Assembly (NCBI GenBank): GCA_013397795.1
Contig: VZTJ01003848.1
Coordinates: forward strand, 92,650-156,649
Direction of reading: 5' to 3'
DNA length: 64,000 nucleotides
Source: Orthonyx spaldingii
Taxonomy: Eukaryota; Chordata; Aves; Passeriformes; Orthonychidae
Positions within the stretch are counted from its first letter, which is position 1. Each line of letters begins with the position of its first letter. Under the pieces are notes generated by a model. It had not been told where the DNA came from. It searched no databases and was given only the letters and a program-made list of their open reading frames with translations. This document shows, in pieces, positions 1-13,300 of the stretch. A program made the position numbers and the translations under genes.

Positions 1-1125
1 TCTCCTTATAGTAAAAAGGCAAGGGAAAATGGAGTGAAGAGGAGAGAGGTTTGCAGAAGCGGGGGAGTTACTTTTATTTTGCATAGTTATAATCTTTGGG
101 AAAAGAGACAAAGACAGACAATGACTGGCACAAATGGGGACCCAAATACTTGACTTGTGAAGTACTGAGTGCTTTCTCCTTGGTGAAATAAACCAATTTA
201 TTGTATTTTCCAACCGCATAGGTTACTTGATTGGCTTCTGATCCCAGATTTAAGCAAGAAGAAGGAATAAATTTAAACAATATAATATTAAAATTAGGCT
301 AAAAGAAACTGTGGGTTTTAATGGTATGTTCAAAGAAATTGACCTAACTATTCTGTGTATGCACTTCTCAATATTTGACTAAAGATCACATTTGCAGGTA
401 CAAAGTTTATAGTCTACACCAAACAATGTTTCATTTAAACTTTTGGATTATGGAACACTTTTCCATGTCCTTTATTTTAAAAGGCTTCCATGAAAACAGT
501 AGGTCAGTTCTTTTGCTTTTTAGAAACCAATTAGATTCTTAGTTGCAGTTGTCCCACTAATGACTAAAATGAAGGGAATCTTGCTTTTCAGTAGTTATTA
601 TACCCTGACTCTCTCCAGGAAACAGGCTGCATTATTGTACTCACTTTGGAGTCTGTGAGCCTCAGTATAGCATGAGTTTGACACCTGTGATATGATGTAT
701 ACAAAGCAATACTCTACTAGCCTGCCCCCAAACCAGTCTGAGTGGGAACCAATCCATACTCACACAGCATCAGGATCCTACAGGCTCAAGAGAATTGCTC
801 TGAAAAAAACTTAAGGGACAACTGAGACACAAAAGAAAGGACACCCCTGCCACTCGGACTCTACATAGGGGCACTGGCAATGATTTATTTCCATGTTTTT
901 TTAATTCTACAGCAGTTTCTCAGCAAGGAACTGTATGACGCAATGGTAGACCAATGGGACAGGGACAAAACTTTGCTCTTCTCTGGGCTTTTTTCTGAGA
1001 CTAATTGTCTCATTTATGACAACCAATTTTTCCTAGCCTTATCTGTTTACACATATATTTTTATTAGCTGTGGCATTGTGTTGAAGTTTAATGCTGGATT
1101 CTCTTTTTTTTGTTTTTTTTCCCAG
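1..1125 (+). other. ADCY8: ADCY8 intron, 3' part
   Basis: Intronic sequence before the first visible exon. It ends in a long T-rich tract and a cccag acceptor at 1121-1125. I saw no repeat, RNA gene or further exon. An open stretch from 880 to 1251 overlaps the exon in a different frame and is not coding for this protein. Confidence 0.85.
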
Positions 1126-1327
1126 AGTGATACCAATGGTCATTCAGTTTTCTATTCTGATTATGCTGCACTCCGCTCTTGTGCTGATAACTACGGCAGA
1201 GGATTACAAATGTTTACCCTTAATGCTCCGGAAAACTTGCTGCTGGATTAATGAGACCTACCTGGCAAGGAATGTCATTATATTTGCATCCATTCTAATT
1301 AATTTTCTTGGAGCCATCATCAATATT
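1126..1327 (+). CDS. ADCY8: ADCY8 exon (probably exon 10): membrane helices of the second TM domain
   Basis: The first base completes an Arg codon begun in the previous exon, followed by 67 codons starting VIPMVIQF and ending GAIINI. Two hydrophobic segments are clear: VIPMVIQFSILIMLHSALVL, and the stretch from RNVIIFASIL to the exon end. They are joined by a short loop with a pair of Cys (KTCCWINE). These are helices of the second six-helix domain, which anchors and orients the C2 catalytic half. The donor is ATT|GTAAGC and the exon ends in phase 0. An alternative AG two bases downstream (1126-1127) would break the frame. Confidence is high because the peptide matches mammalian ADCY8 almost residue for residue. 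Confidence 0.96.
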
Positions 1328-4300
1328 GTAAGCTTATAGGGAACCAAGGAATTTTATACAGGAAAAGATGATTTATGAATTATTAAGCTTGCTGCAGGAC
1401 TCATTAACTCTGTCTATAAACCAGCTGTGATTTAGATAATACAAAACAAGGCAAAGTATCATAGCTTCAGTAAATTCAATCCATTGCTCAATCTATGTAT
1501 TTCTGAAATATCTAATTATTTCTCCCTCATGAGTATCATCTATATTTAAAACCTTTTTTTTTTCTTTCTGTTCACCATATCCTTACCCTTTGAGGACCAT
1601 TTGTAATTTTCTGACATGCTGAAATACTTCCTTAAGGACTGCCAATCCAAATAATGCTTATAGATGTTAAATTCTTCCTCTCCTAAGTTCTCAGATCATC
1701 TCACAGTTCTGCTATTGTTTAGATTACTAAGAAAAATAAAACAATTACTAAACTAATAATTTTTAAAACTGCAATAGAGCCCTGAATATCCTGATGTATT
1801 CAGCAACATGAGAAAGCTTTACATAAATTAAGTAGATTATAATGTCAGACAACCTGACAGGTGCTGAAGTCTGAGAGTGTGGTAAATGTCTCACTGATAG
1901 GATAAAAATATCACTGATAAGAGAGTAATAGAAAGAAAAATACAGCCACTCATTTCTATCATTACAGAGAAAATATGAATACAGCAAATGTCTGGAGTTC
2001 AATTGGGCTGAAAACTTCCTGAAGACAAGAACAGTGATGCATTACAATATAAATTGCTAAGCAGTGTGTTAGAGTTTAGAGGGTTTTAAATCATGTCTAA
2101 CAAATACCTTTCAGGAAAGATTTTGGTAGCGTTAGTCCTGATCTTGAAACAAAGAGATCTCTAACAAACTATCCATGCTCAATTTATTATTTCCCCTGAC
2201 ATCTTGTGCATTATTTTTTTAAGATTGTGTCCTCTGCACTCTTCTGAGCTGGCTAATCCAAAAACAGTCAAAAGAAAATTGTTACTTTTTACTCTCACAC
2301 CAGTGGTTTTCTACAAAGCTGTAAACAGTTATATGTATTGTCATATTATTTAGATGGAAAATTACTCAGTCACTGAGGCCTGACCTCCACAAGAAATCAC
2401 AACATTCATATAATCTCATTATTTTATATGTCAAAATTGTTCCATAATAATAGTCTGTTCAGGAGGGACCTGCATGCATTTAAGAACAGGTAATGCATCT
2501 CAGCCTTGCAGCTGTATGTGTCCACTGAGCTCGAATGCAGCCAGCTGGAAGGTCTAAAACTCAGATGCTTCCTAAGAAGAGCCATAAAGCTTTGGTTTCA
2601 CCAGGGGCCAAATGAGTCTTATGAGCCTTAAGAGCATTCTTATAAAATTAAGTTTCTGTTCCCAAAAGTCTTTTAAAAAAACCACCTTTATTTGTTCTTG
2701 TGACATTCTGCCCTGCAGAGAGGTGCTGTACACCTCATAAACTTTCAGAAGGTACCATTAATTGTCTGGTGTCACGGAAGGTTGCACAGCCAGCCAGGTA
2801 ATACTACTGCACTGCAGAGATGCCTGAATTGCTGAAAGAACAAAAAAAGAGTCCCAAGTTCAAAATTAATTAGAATTTAATGATGAGAATTTGGGCCTCA
2901 GTAAATGGATTCTCTAACTCTGCTGGAAAAAAAAGACCCATAACTAGCTTGTACACACCAGGTTGATGAAGTGACCTATTATAAACATCCAAAGTAAATT
3001 AATATATGTGACAGGAGACATCATCTGCTTTAAGTGTCAAAACATGAAACAATTAATGATTTTTTTCCTACATTCTAAGACCAAAATGTACTGCAACTCC
3101 ATACTGTTGGGTTTTTTGTATCTAATACTCTTGATTGGAAATACCATTAAACTGAATGCAGGTCCAACAGCAAAAGACAATATTACATTATAAGAACTAT
3201 TGTTTCATGAATGAATTTTCATTCTATTCCAATCTAAGCATCACAGTTGCTGTTCTGGGACCACATTCTGTTTTGGTACAACCAATTCTGTGTGATGCCA
3301 TGGAAATGAAGGATGGATGTCCCATATCCAGAAGGGTAGCACTATCCATAGCAGATGAAAACTGCTTGCAGAAAGGGCACACATTCAATCTGATTTTATG
3401 CTCCCAATTAAATAATTTTCTCTATATTTCTTACAAAATCTAAGCATTTTGAGAGATAATTCTTAAGAGTCCAACATCAGTCCTCTGGAAATCCCAGAGG
3501 AGCTCATCTTTCTGCTCTCAGAAGGGGGCATAATGAGACTATTCAGGTGCTGAATGTCTGAAGCACAAATAGCTCCCCCTTTTCAATTTCATCTCCACAG
3601 TATGTTTTCTTACTGCCCATTTATTCAGTCCCTGGTGTCAGCTGGGGAGCTGGGTTGGAGAGCAGCAGGTCAGCCAGTCCCACCCCTGAACCCAGCCAGC
3701 CAGACAAGCAATTAGTCACCAGTGTGCAATATAACCCTGATTTTGTTTTATTTCTTCACAGCTATGGTGTGATTTTGACAAACCAATAGCCCTGAAGAAC
3801 CAGACCTTCAATTCCTCTGCTTCTTTTACGGACATCTGTTCCTGTCCTGAGGTATTTCTGAGAGTAGTTTTGAATCTGAGGTCTGGATCCACAAAGGTTA
3901 TGTGGCAACCACTACCTTGTAGTGGAGTCAGGGGCTCAACACTGTGAAGGGAACATTTCCATCTAGCCATAGGTTGATAGAAAAAACAGAGGCTGGTTAC
4001 AGAAGGAATTAACCTTATGATCTAATGGGGCATTGCAATCAAGCCTCAACCTTTGAACTTCATACAGAAGTTCAGCACATACAGAAACAGATCCAGCAAT
4101 GATTCAATGAACCTAGTGCCATAAAACACACTACCTGATTTGTGTGAATCTGATGGAGAGCAAAACTTCTTTCATGGCAAAACCAGTAGTTAGATTGCTG
4201 TGGTTATTTTAAGTTTGCTTTTGGAGAAAAAAAAAAGTCCTCTCTAAGATGAGCAAGCAGACAACAAAATCAATGTGCTGGTCATGTGTAGATAAGAGGA

Positions 4301-7300
4301 GTATGTTGTTAAGAAAGTCATATGGCAGTGTCATGATACTGCCAACAGTATGCTCTAAACAGCAGGGATGCAGATTTTCCTACAAAGAAACTGTACTAAA
4401 GGAAAGCTGTACTCAGAAAAATGAATAAGATTGCTCCTAAAGCTGTGTGATGGGAGTTAATTTAAACTACATTTGGACTGTGGGTGTTGGTGTTGCTATT
4501 TTAAATCTGAACAGCTCATGATCATGATTGTCTCTCTCTATCCAGTATCAGCTGCATGGATTGCATTTGGCAGATGATTAATCATTGAGAAAAATGAGAC
4601 AATGAAGAGATTAGAAAATGAGATATGAATAAAACTTCCAGGCATCACATTTGAAGAGAGTAATGTAACCAGACTAGACCTGCAATATTTAAAAAAAGAA
4701 AAAAAGTCCAAACCTGTGGCTTCATTCTCTCTTTAATAACATGGGAAAAATTAAAGCAGAAATATGATTCTCCCATCCTAATTAATGTGGATCTTGTGGA
4801 AATGCAGAATCCAAAGGAATATAAATTGTTTTCTCCCAGATGACTTTTCATTAGCAAACTATTGCATGCAACGTCTCCCTCTCCTCTTTTAACTATACAG
4901 GATGTCATTGCCCTTATAATGCAATGAAAATGCTATAAACCACAGGAAAGGATCTCTGCTGATGTGAAGGTGTCATGAAAAATAGATAATTTGTAATTTC
5001 ACACTCTATTTTAGCAAAACCCTTGTTTTCAAAGTGTCCTGGAGCCTAACAGGACTTAAATCCAAAGCACTGAAATCCAAAGCAATCTTTCTATACTTCT
5101 GGTCACCTGATTATTTATGTAGATGCTTATCTCTGATCCCCAAAGTTAACCAGTGCTGTTTTCTGTTCAGTATTTTGTCTTCACTGGTGTGCTGGCAATG
5201 GTGACTTGTGCAGTCTTTCTTCGTCTCAACTCTGTCCTGAAGTTGGCAGTACTGCTCATCATGATTGCGATCTACTCTCTGCTGACTGAGACCATTTATG
5301 CTTCCCTTTTTCTGCAATATGACAACTTTAACCACAATGGAGAGTAAGTGTTCACAGCCCCCTTTAGGAACTGCTTTTTCTTAAGGTGATTGTTCAAGTC
5401 TTGCCACAGTATTGGATAGCACCGTAGTTAAATATGGAGTGATGGTTGCAACAGGCAATGACTAACTCAAAATTATTCATAATGTGATTTTTTTCCAAGC
5501 CTTTTTATTAAAGTGTTCATTTCATGAGGACATTTAAATATTGAGCAGGGTTTGTCTTTTATGTGTCCTATAGTCCATCAATGTTGACTAAAAATATGCA
5601 CTGCAATGCACATACCTTAGTTGTTTATATTCTTGAAAGCTCCAGAGATACCAATCAAAAATCTCCCCCCAGTACAAGAAAACAGGAGTGAACAATTGAT
5701 TTTTGTGGGTGCAGGGTTTTAACTGAATAAAATCCAAACTACAATGTGCAGTTGTGAAAGATGTAAGGAACACAGGGATGATTCTGTTTTGTAGGAGAGC
5801 GTTTGAAGGACACATTCTTCATCCTCCTCCTCCAAGGCTTCCTTCCCAGCAAGAGGAACTGAAAAGAACAGAAGAAACACAATAATTTGCAGAGTCAGAG
5901 GTGCAATTAGTGTTGCAATAACCGAATTTAGAGTGGCAGTAATTTAGCTCATTCAGGAAAACACTTCTTCAATCTTTGATACTTGACCAATGTAGTATTG
6001 CTGTTCCTTGCACTTGTAAGTGTGTGCCACATGAAGATGCTCAGAATGAGAGAAAAGCATGGATTTTCAGTACAATTAATTATCACAAGAACCACATCCT
6101 TACACATAGCAAGTCTCTGCATGCATATCTTTCCTTACTTGCTTTCTACAAAAACAAGGTACCAGAGATTTGGGGTGCAATTCCTTTTTCTAATGCTAGT
6201 TATCATCCTACAGACATATCATATATCCCAAACAGACAAATTTGACAAACGGCAGTAAGCAGTACTTTGGCTAAGTAACTAGAAGTAGAAATCATAATTG
6301 TCACTAACCAAGCATGGCAAAGGAAGGTTTTCTTTTGTGTGAAAATTTTGAAGAATTCAGAGCAGCCTCTATTCCCTGTGTCAATGGAACTCTCTAGTGA
6401 CTGTTGTCACAGAAGAGCAAAAAAGAGACAGGAGTCTTCTCTGGAGTAGCCAACATCCCAGGATATAGGGAAATCAGCTGAGATGCTGCACTCATGACAA
6501 GGATATGAACTTAAGCTCTGATATTAGGGAGAATGAGGTTCAAGACTGCGTGCCCTGAATTATTTTTGGGTTTTCAGCTATATAAATCAGTTGAATAAAA
6601 GGGTTTGCAGCTCCCTACAAAACTTACCCAGCTATGGCAGCTATAGCTACAACACCGCACATGCAGTAACAGATGAGTTTATAACTGAGACCTTTAAGGC
6701 TCTTGCCTTTAGCCAGTGTAAAAGGGGTCCTTTTGGAATGCCTTCTTTTGCAGGTTGTATTTCAGGCAACTTCAAAATAGGAAACATTTGAATTCCAGCA
6801 CATTTGCAGATGACAAGGATGCTTCCTGCTTAATTTTGCTCTATATTGGTGACTCATCCCATAACAGCACATTTCCAGCACAGTAAATTCATTAGGACCA
6901 CAAAGTCACTTCAGTTATTTCTCTCACAAGAAAGTTTCTTGTTGGTTTAGTCTCCATCAAGTTCTGCCCTTTCTTTCTCTAATTTCTCTGTCATAGGAGT
7001 CCTTCTCTTATAAATATCATCCAATACTTTTTAAAAGTTACTATGGAAAATAGATCCAAGGTCTGGACTTTGCTTTGTTCTTAGATCTCAACTTAGGCTA
7101 AAGATTGTCTCAAAATCTCTGCCAGCTTCTGGTCCTCATTTACTCATTTATTAATTTTTTTTTCAAAATTTCAAGGTTTTACCACCACTTAACAACTTCC
7201 TTTTCTCATCTCCCTTCTACAAAATAATTGCCAAGTATTCCTGTTCAATTCACCTCCAAATTTAATTTTTTTTCTCTTTTGCTTTTCTATAAGTTTGGCT

Positions 7301-10300
7301 CTATCAGTTCCCCAATCTCTTTTGTCTGTTCTTCAGGAAACATACTTTTTTAAAACCCCCTGGCATACAGAGATACTTTCATCAGTTTTCATTCATCTCT
7401 GCACATAACTGTAATTTCTCTTCATATTTGAAACCCCCTGTGACTGCTTTTAACCCTTTTCACTTTATTTTACACTTTCCTTGTGCTCCATACTCAGCTC
7501 CTCAGTGATTTCATACAGCCAGTATCTGCTTGGCTCATCTTTGCTTCCCTGTGGTGTGCAAGGGTTTCCTTTACCTCCCTTGTCACAGGCTTCTCTGGTC
7601 TCCTCTTTGCAGCTCCTTAAAACCAGTCCTAGCTACTGTTTGCCATTTTCTTGATCCTTTTTAAATCCATGCTTCATTCCTATCATCTCCAAGCCCGTCT
7701 CACAATGTGGGAATGTTTAATTTCAGCTCCAGCATTGGAGTTCATCCTTTAGCCTTATTCACTGGGATTTTACTTTCACAGCCTGGAAGTTTCCCTTTGT
7801 CAGCTCCACCTCAACCTTTCCCCCTCAAGATGTCACCTCCTGCACTCCACAGGGGCTGTTTACCAAGCTCCCAGGAAGAGACTGACTGACACACAGCTTG
7901 CACATCACGTTCGAAAGTGAAAGCTCATCTCCTCCTGTGTACCTCCTGTAGGCTACAATTTAGTTGCTTAAGATGTGTCACCAGACAGGGAGCACTCCAA
8001 TTGCACTCCTGTTCTCTTGAAATAATTACTGCTAAATTAAATTTTCAAATACAGGGGATTTTTTTAAAGAACACCAAAAAATTACCACTTATGAAATGAA
8101 ACTTCTGAACAATTACAATGCTGACAAATCAATAACTGTATTTTACTTTGGATTTTTTTTCCAGCACAGACTTCCTGGGAACAAAGGAGGCATCTTTACT
8201 ACTGATGGCAATGTTCCTTTTAGCTGTATTTTATCATGGGCAACAGGTAATGCAAACATTTTCTTCAACCTTTCCCTTTCTCCCTTGAAATTACAAGATG
8301 TGACAACAATTACTTTTAAAATACCAACTGCCTTTTTACCCTCTTGACCATATGACCTTTCTCAATTTATTAAACCGTATGCAGAATCTGATTAAAGAGA
8401 GCCCACATCTGACACTGCCTAGCATTCTTAAAGAACGTGTAACATTCTATTCAGCAATACTCAAATTATATTGAATTTTCTAATTGAAGGAACAAACAGG
8501 ATGCCATGATTTTAGACACGAGTGCAGTTCTGGAGGCACCTGACTGCTTGAGTGCACTTGAGTAGGCATAAACCCAAAATACACAAAGGGAATAAAAACC
8601 AGTAAATAATGAAACTACGGTGAAATAGCTTACTATGTTTATAAAGAAAAAACAACAGATTCAAGGAAATGAGGAAAATTTGGGTTAAACACCAGTACTA
8701 ACTCATCTGTGTCATGGGCCACTTAAAAGAATCTTTTCACATGGACCTAGACCTTAACCAGGATTTAGGGGCCTCAGAGCTTTAGGACTGAGGAGAAATT
8801 GAGAAACTGGGTATTTCAGGAATACATACACAATGCATAGGGAGAGAGAACTATGACAAATTGAGACTTAAAATAACAAATGCATTGAATAAAAACTATC
8901 TAAAGCAGGTGTTTTCTCCATAGCATTTCTGGCTCTCAAGCTCTGGGTGTCAAACATGCTGAGTTGAGGCAGTTTCTAATCATAAATAGCAAGGGGGCCA
9001 CTCTATTACAGCAAGCAGCAAGCACAGTTGCCTTTAGACTTTGACTTGCTTAAAGATTTTCCCCTCAAGACCATTAGGCTGATAAACACCAGCATTTCTC
9101 AATCCTCCTGGAGTGAGGCAGTAATAGAGCAATAATGTTGTGATGAATAAGACAATGTTATACACTTTGTATTACAATAACTTTCTAAGCTGTCCCAGAA
9201 GTTACAGCCTCCATTCCTTCCATGGGGGAGAAAAAAAGAAGCCAACACCCAAGTATTCTATTAGTTTTCCTACTGTTTATCTTCTTTTTGAGGGAATGAG
9301 GAATGAGTGAGTAGGGGAAGCAAGGGATGAAGTGTGTTTTGCACAATGCACACATTTAAATTTGATGGAAAGCAAAGTGCTGTGACATATCTTTATTAAG
9401 ACATAAAGTCCACTGAGGAAAAATATGGAACATATAAGAACTGAACAACCCAAATTTGTGATGAGCCTTATAGTGTTGCCCATGATTATTAACATATGTC
9501 AAGATAAAAATCTCAGGCTTGGGAATTGCCCAAGGTACTAAGAAAAACAACACCATGGGAGTTTAGATAGAGCAAGAATTAGGCAGAAGTCAGACAATGC
9601 TCTTCAGGGTCCCAATCCTGAGTGTAAATGTCTGTCTTCTACAAAGGCCTGATCTGGGGTGTTTAAGAGTATTTTCTAGCCCAGAGGCCTGTAAGCAGAG
9701 CACAGGTTATTTTCCATTCTATTAACCTTTCTTGTTCCATAAAACAGGGTGGCTGCACTATAACTGCCCTTGGACTTGGACCCTGAAATGCACCAACTCC
9801 TGCATGTTCTCCCAAACGATTGATAAGGACAGTCTGTCAGTTTAACAGCATCTGGTAGCAGTGTCCAGGAACATTTCATTGTATTGCTTAATTTCTTATA
9901 ATAGAGTTAACCTAAAGATCTCTGTATAGTTGCCAACTTAATATATATATATATATAAGCGCTTCATTCAGAGCACATTAAAAAAAAAAGAAACTCTTTA
10001 ACAGTGTGAACTGAGGAGCACATTAAGTCCAATAAACCTGTACTCCAGCACATTTTCCCATCTCACAAACAACAAAAGTATTCTGAAGTAGAATAGCTTA
10101 AAACTTGCCTCATTCTAGGTGGATTGACTGAAAATATTCGTTTTGTAAGAATAAATTTATGGACCTTCAGTTTCTGAATACTAACAATTGGTTTTTTATC
10201 CCTTGTGATTTAAAGTTAATGCCAAATTTAGCACCCAAAATTTAAAATTAAATGTGAGAAGAAGTTGTGTGATACCACCTTATTAGATTTAATTGCATGT

Positions 10301-13300
10301 GGCAATTGTCTGCAGAGTGGTTTGGTTGTGCAGCAAGTAGAGGACATAGTATTAGTCTTTCTGTGCAATACATCTCTCTTTTCTTCACTAATTATTGGAA
10401 TTACAGGTGTTTTCTAAAGCTACATATCAGGGCAGGAAAACATGGACATTTTGGTATTTATGTCCAGGAACATTTCTTTAGACAATAGAACAATAAACCC
10501 AAAACTCAATCCTACAATTTTGTTAGTTTTAGCAAAGATAAGAACTTAGCAAAGCATCTTCTTAATATTTTCTGTTTTCAAACCTCATATGTAGCACTTC
10601 TTCATTTCTGAGCTGACAGTGTCATCTTGGTAGTCCACTGATGATGAAAGAAAAGTATTTCTTTATTATTCTTAAAATGTGATCATAAATAACAAGAATG
10701 ACGTTATCTAAAACATAAAGATTAGCTGCTGCTATTTTGAGCTAGGCTTAGAGATGTGACATTTCCCTGTAGAGCAGCATAAAAAATCAGCTGTATAAAA
10801 CTGTATCACAGTTTTTTGCAAAGCTCTTACTGTAGTAGTATTAAATATCTTGAAGCATCAAGGAATTCAAAATCCAGCAGCAGTTTCTATTTGAAGTCAA
10901 TCTTTAAAATACCTTTATAACTCCTTGCAAATTCATAGTTAATGTCTTCTTCTCAGTTAGTTGGTAGAGATAAAAGTCGATTATCTGGTATGGGCTCTGT
11001 TTTTTAGCACAAAAGGAAGGGCAAATTAAACTGAAAAATGTCCAAAAATTGTTTAAAATACTTTTTCTGACAGGCTTTTTTTTGTTGCCATTAATTCAGG
11101 GAATTAATGGTCACAAGATAGAAGATCAACATATTAGTAGAAAAGAGATTGTTTGTAAAACTGACAGCAGCACCCAGAGGGCAAATAAATCACAGTCAAG
11201 TTGCACACAGGCTTCAGAAGTTTATATCAAGCCACAGTCACTTTCAGCTTTTAGGAGGGAAAGCTCCCTAGAGTACAGCCAACATATAAGGTTCCTTACA
11301 GGGTGCTATGCTTATTTTCTCCTGAAGAGTTTGCCATTCGTGATTGCTGCTGATGAAAACTGTGACCAAGATGAGTCACTAAACAATGCCTGAACCCCCT
11401 CTTAGTCATTCCCACCCACTGCAGGCTGCTCCTTTATTTCAGTTTGGTACTTGAATTATATTTCAAAAAATTCCTTAATCCCAGCACCTTTTGGTAAACC
11501 ATTTGATGCCTTTCAAAACTGTAACTTTCATCTATTTGCTGGTATAATACATTTCTCTGCTGGTTGTTATTATCTCTGGTTGGAGCATCTCAGACCTCAC
11601 AAATACATTTTCTCTTTCAGTTTACTGACTATATATATATATATATATATATTTCCATCATTTTCAATAATGCTGTAGCTTAATAAGTCTTTCCTTGTGC
11701 AAGCTCCAGTATCAGCTGCCTTAAAATCTGCTTAAAACTCTACCTCAGTGTAATGCACACAAAATCTGTGGCAGTGCCAGGCTTGTCCATGTGCTGACAC
11801 ACATGTGCCTCTCAGGCGAGTGACAACGTGTTCCCTGCTTCAGCTAGCAGACAGTTGCCACTCGTATTTAAATGAATATACATTTATATAAATAAACAAT
11901 GCATATACATGTATGCATGTATAAGCTCTGCTGTGCACAGCTTTTGTTCTGCACACACACTGCACTGGAAATCATTTAACTTCAGCCTTTAGCTGAGGGT
12001 ATCAGGCACTGAGACTTTGCATGTACTAAACTGTGATTGCAGACTCCGATCCCACGATACAGGGACAGAGTGTTCGAGGAGGATGACAAATAGCATGTTT
12101 TTCACTATTTTTTAGAAGACTAAAGTTGCAAATAACTGCTTGTCCCAACAGTATAACTACATCATTTTTGTGCCACAGATTTGGAAGTCCTCTTTGGGAG
12201 TACATTGGGCTGTTACAGAGAGTTTTGCTGAAAGATGCTATACTTGAGAAGGACGTCCTTGACAAGAGTTTAGAATTCACACTTATGAAAAGGGGAGCAT
12301 ATTTATTTCATATCAATACCTGTCAATGCCTTATCTTCTGTCTGACTCCATTATCTTCCTAATAAAGAGGTGTTTAAAGGGAAAATAATTTGGTGGCAGT
12401 TTACATCCACTGACCATAGCAGTAATATGACAAATATTATTTTACCCAAGATTACTCTGAGAGTCTCACTGTACATAAGGCAAAGAAATAATCTCTTTTT
12501 CTGGCAAGAAAATCAAATTGTTTCAGAGATCTTCAGCAGAACTGAAGGTGGTTACATGGCAGGAGCATCCTGCCAGGACTACAATAAAATCTCTTATCTT
12601 GTCTGGTTTTATTTTTGCTTTTTTCTTTCTGAAACTACAGCTTGAATACACAGCAAGGCTGGATTTTCTGTGGCGTGTTCAAGCAAAAGAAGAAATCAAT
12701 GAAATGAAGGAGCTAAGGGAGCACAATGAAAACATGCTACGGAATATTTTACCCAGTCATGTTGCCCGTCACTTCCTGGAGAAGGATCGGGATAATGAAG
12801 TATGTGTCAGTTTTCTGTTATTTTTGTCTAGTTAATAAAAGTACATCTGGTAGGAAATTGTTGAAACTTAGTTCTCAATAGGATTCATTGCACAAATACT
12901 GCCAACATTTGGTACCTGATCAACACTGAAAAAAAAGCATGGTTTAGAGTAAAGGTTCTAGGACCACATCTGGAGTTACGCTTCCATGTTCAGACTCATC
13001 AGTAGGAGGCACGTGGGCCACCGTAGAGCAAGTCTAGCAGAAAGTCACCAAAATGATTGAGGGATTGGGGTACATAATGTGTGAGGAGAGGCTGAGAGAC
13101 CTGGGATCATACAAATTTAAGAGGAAAAGGCTGAAAGAGGATCTTATTGATGTCTTCAACTACCTAATGAGTGTTTATAGAGAAGACATAATTAGGGGCC
13201 TGGAGCATCTCTCTTATGAGAGAGACTTGGGAAGAGAAGACTGAGAAGGGATCACGTTAATGCATTTCAATATCTCCAAGGCAGGTACCAAGAGAACAGT

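Larger units (their letters stand above)
8247..12640 (+). other. ADCY8: ADCY8 intron
   Basis: GT-AG intron of 4394 bases. It contains two short (AT)n tracts (9941-9957 and 11631-11652) and an A/T-rich patch near 11870-11925. No transposon recognised. Several open frames (such as 11049-11393 and 12126-12362) show no domain. Confidence 0.85.

Noticed and set aside
910..1030. Possible extra ADCY8 exon after an 'attctacag' acceptor (open frame beginning QFLSKELYDAM)
   Set aside because: The peptide does not match the ADCY8 sequence expected before SSRVIPM, there is no convincing donor, and the frame does not join the next exon.
12518..12835. 105-codon open frame covering an ADCY8 exon
   Set aside because: It is the true exon (12641-12799) extended into intron on both sides. 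The splice sites define the coding part.
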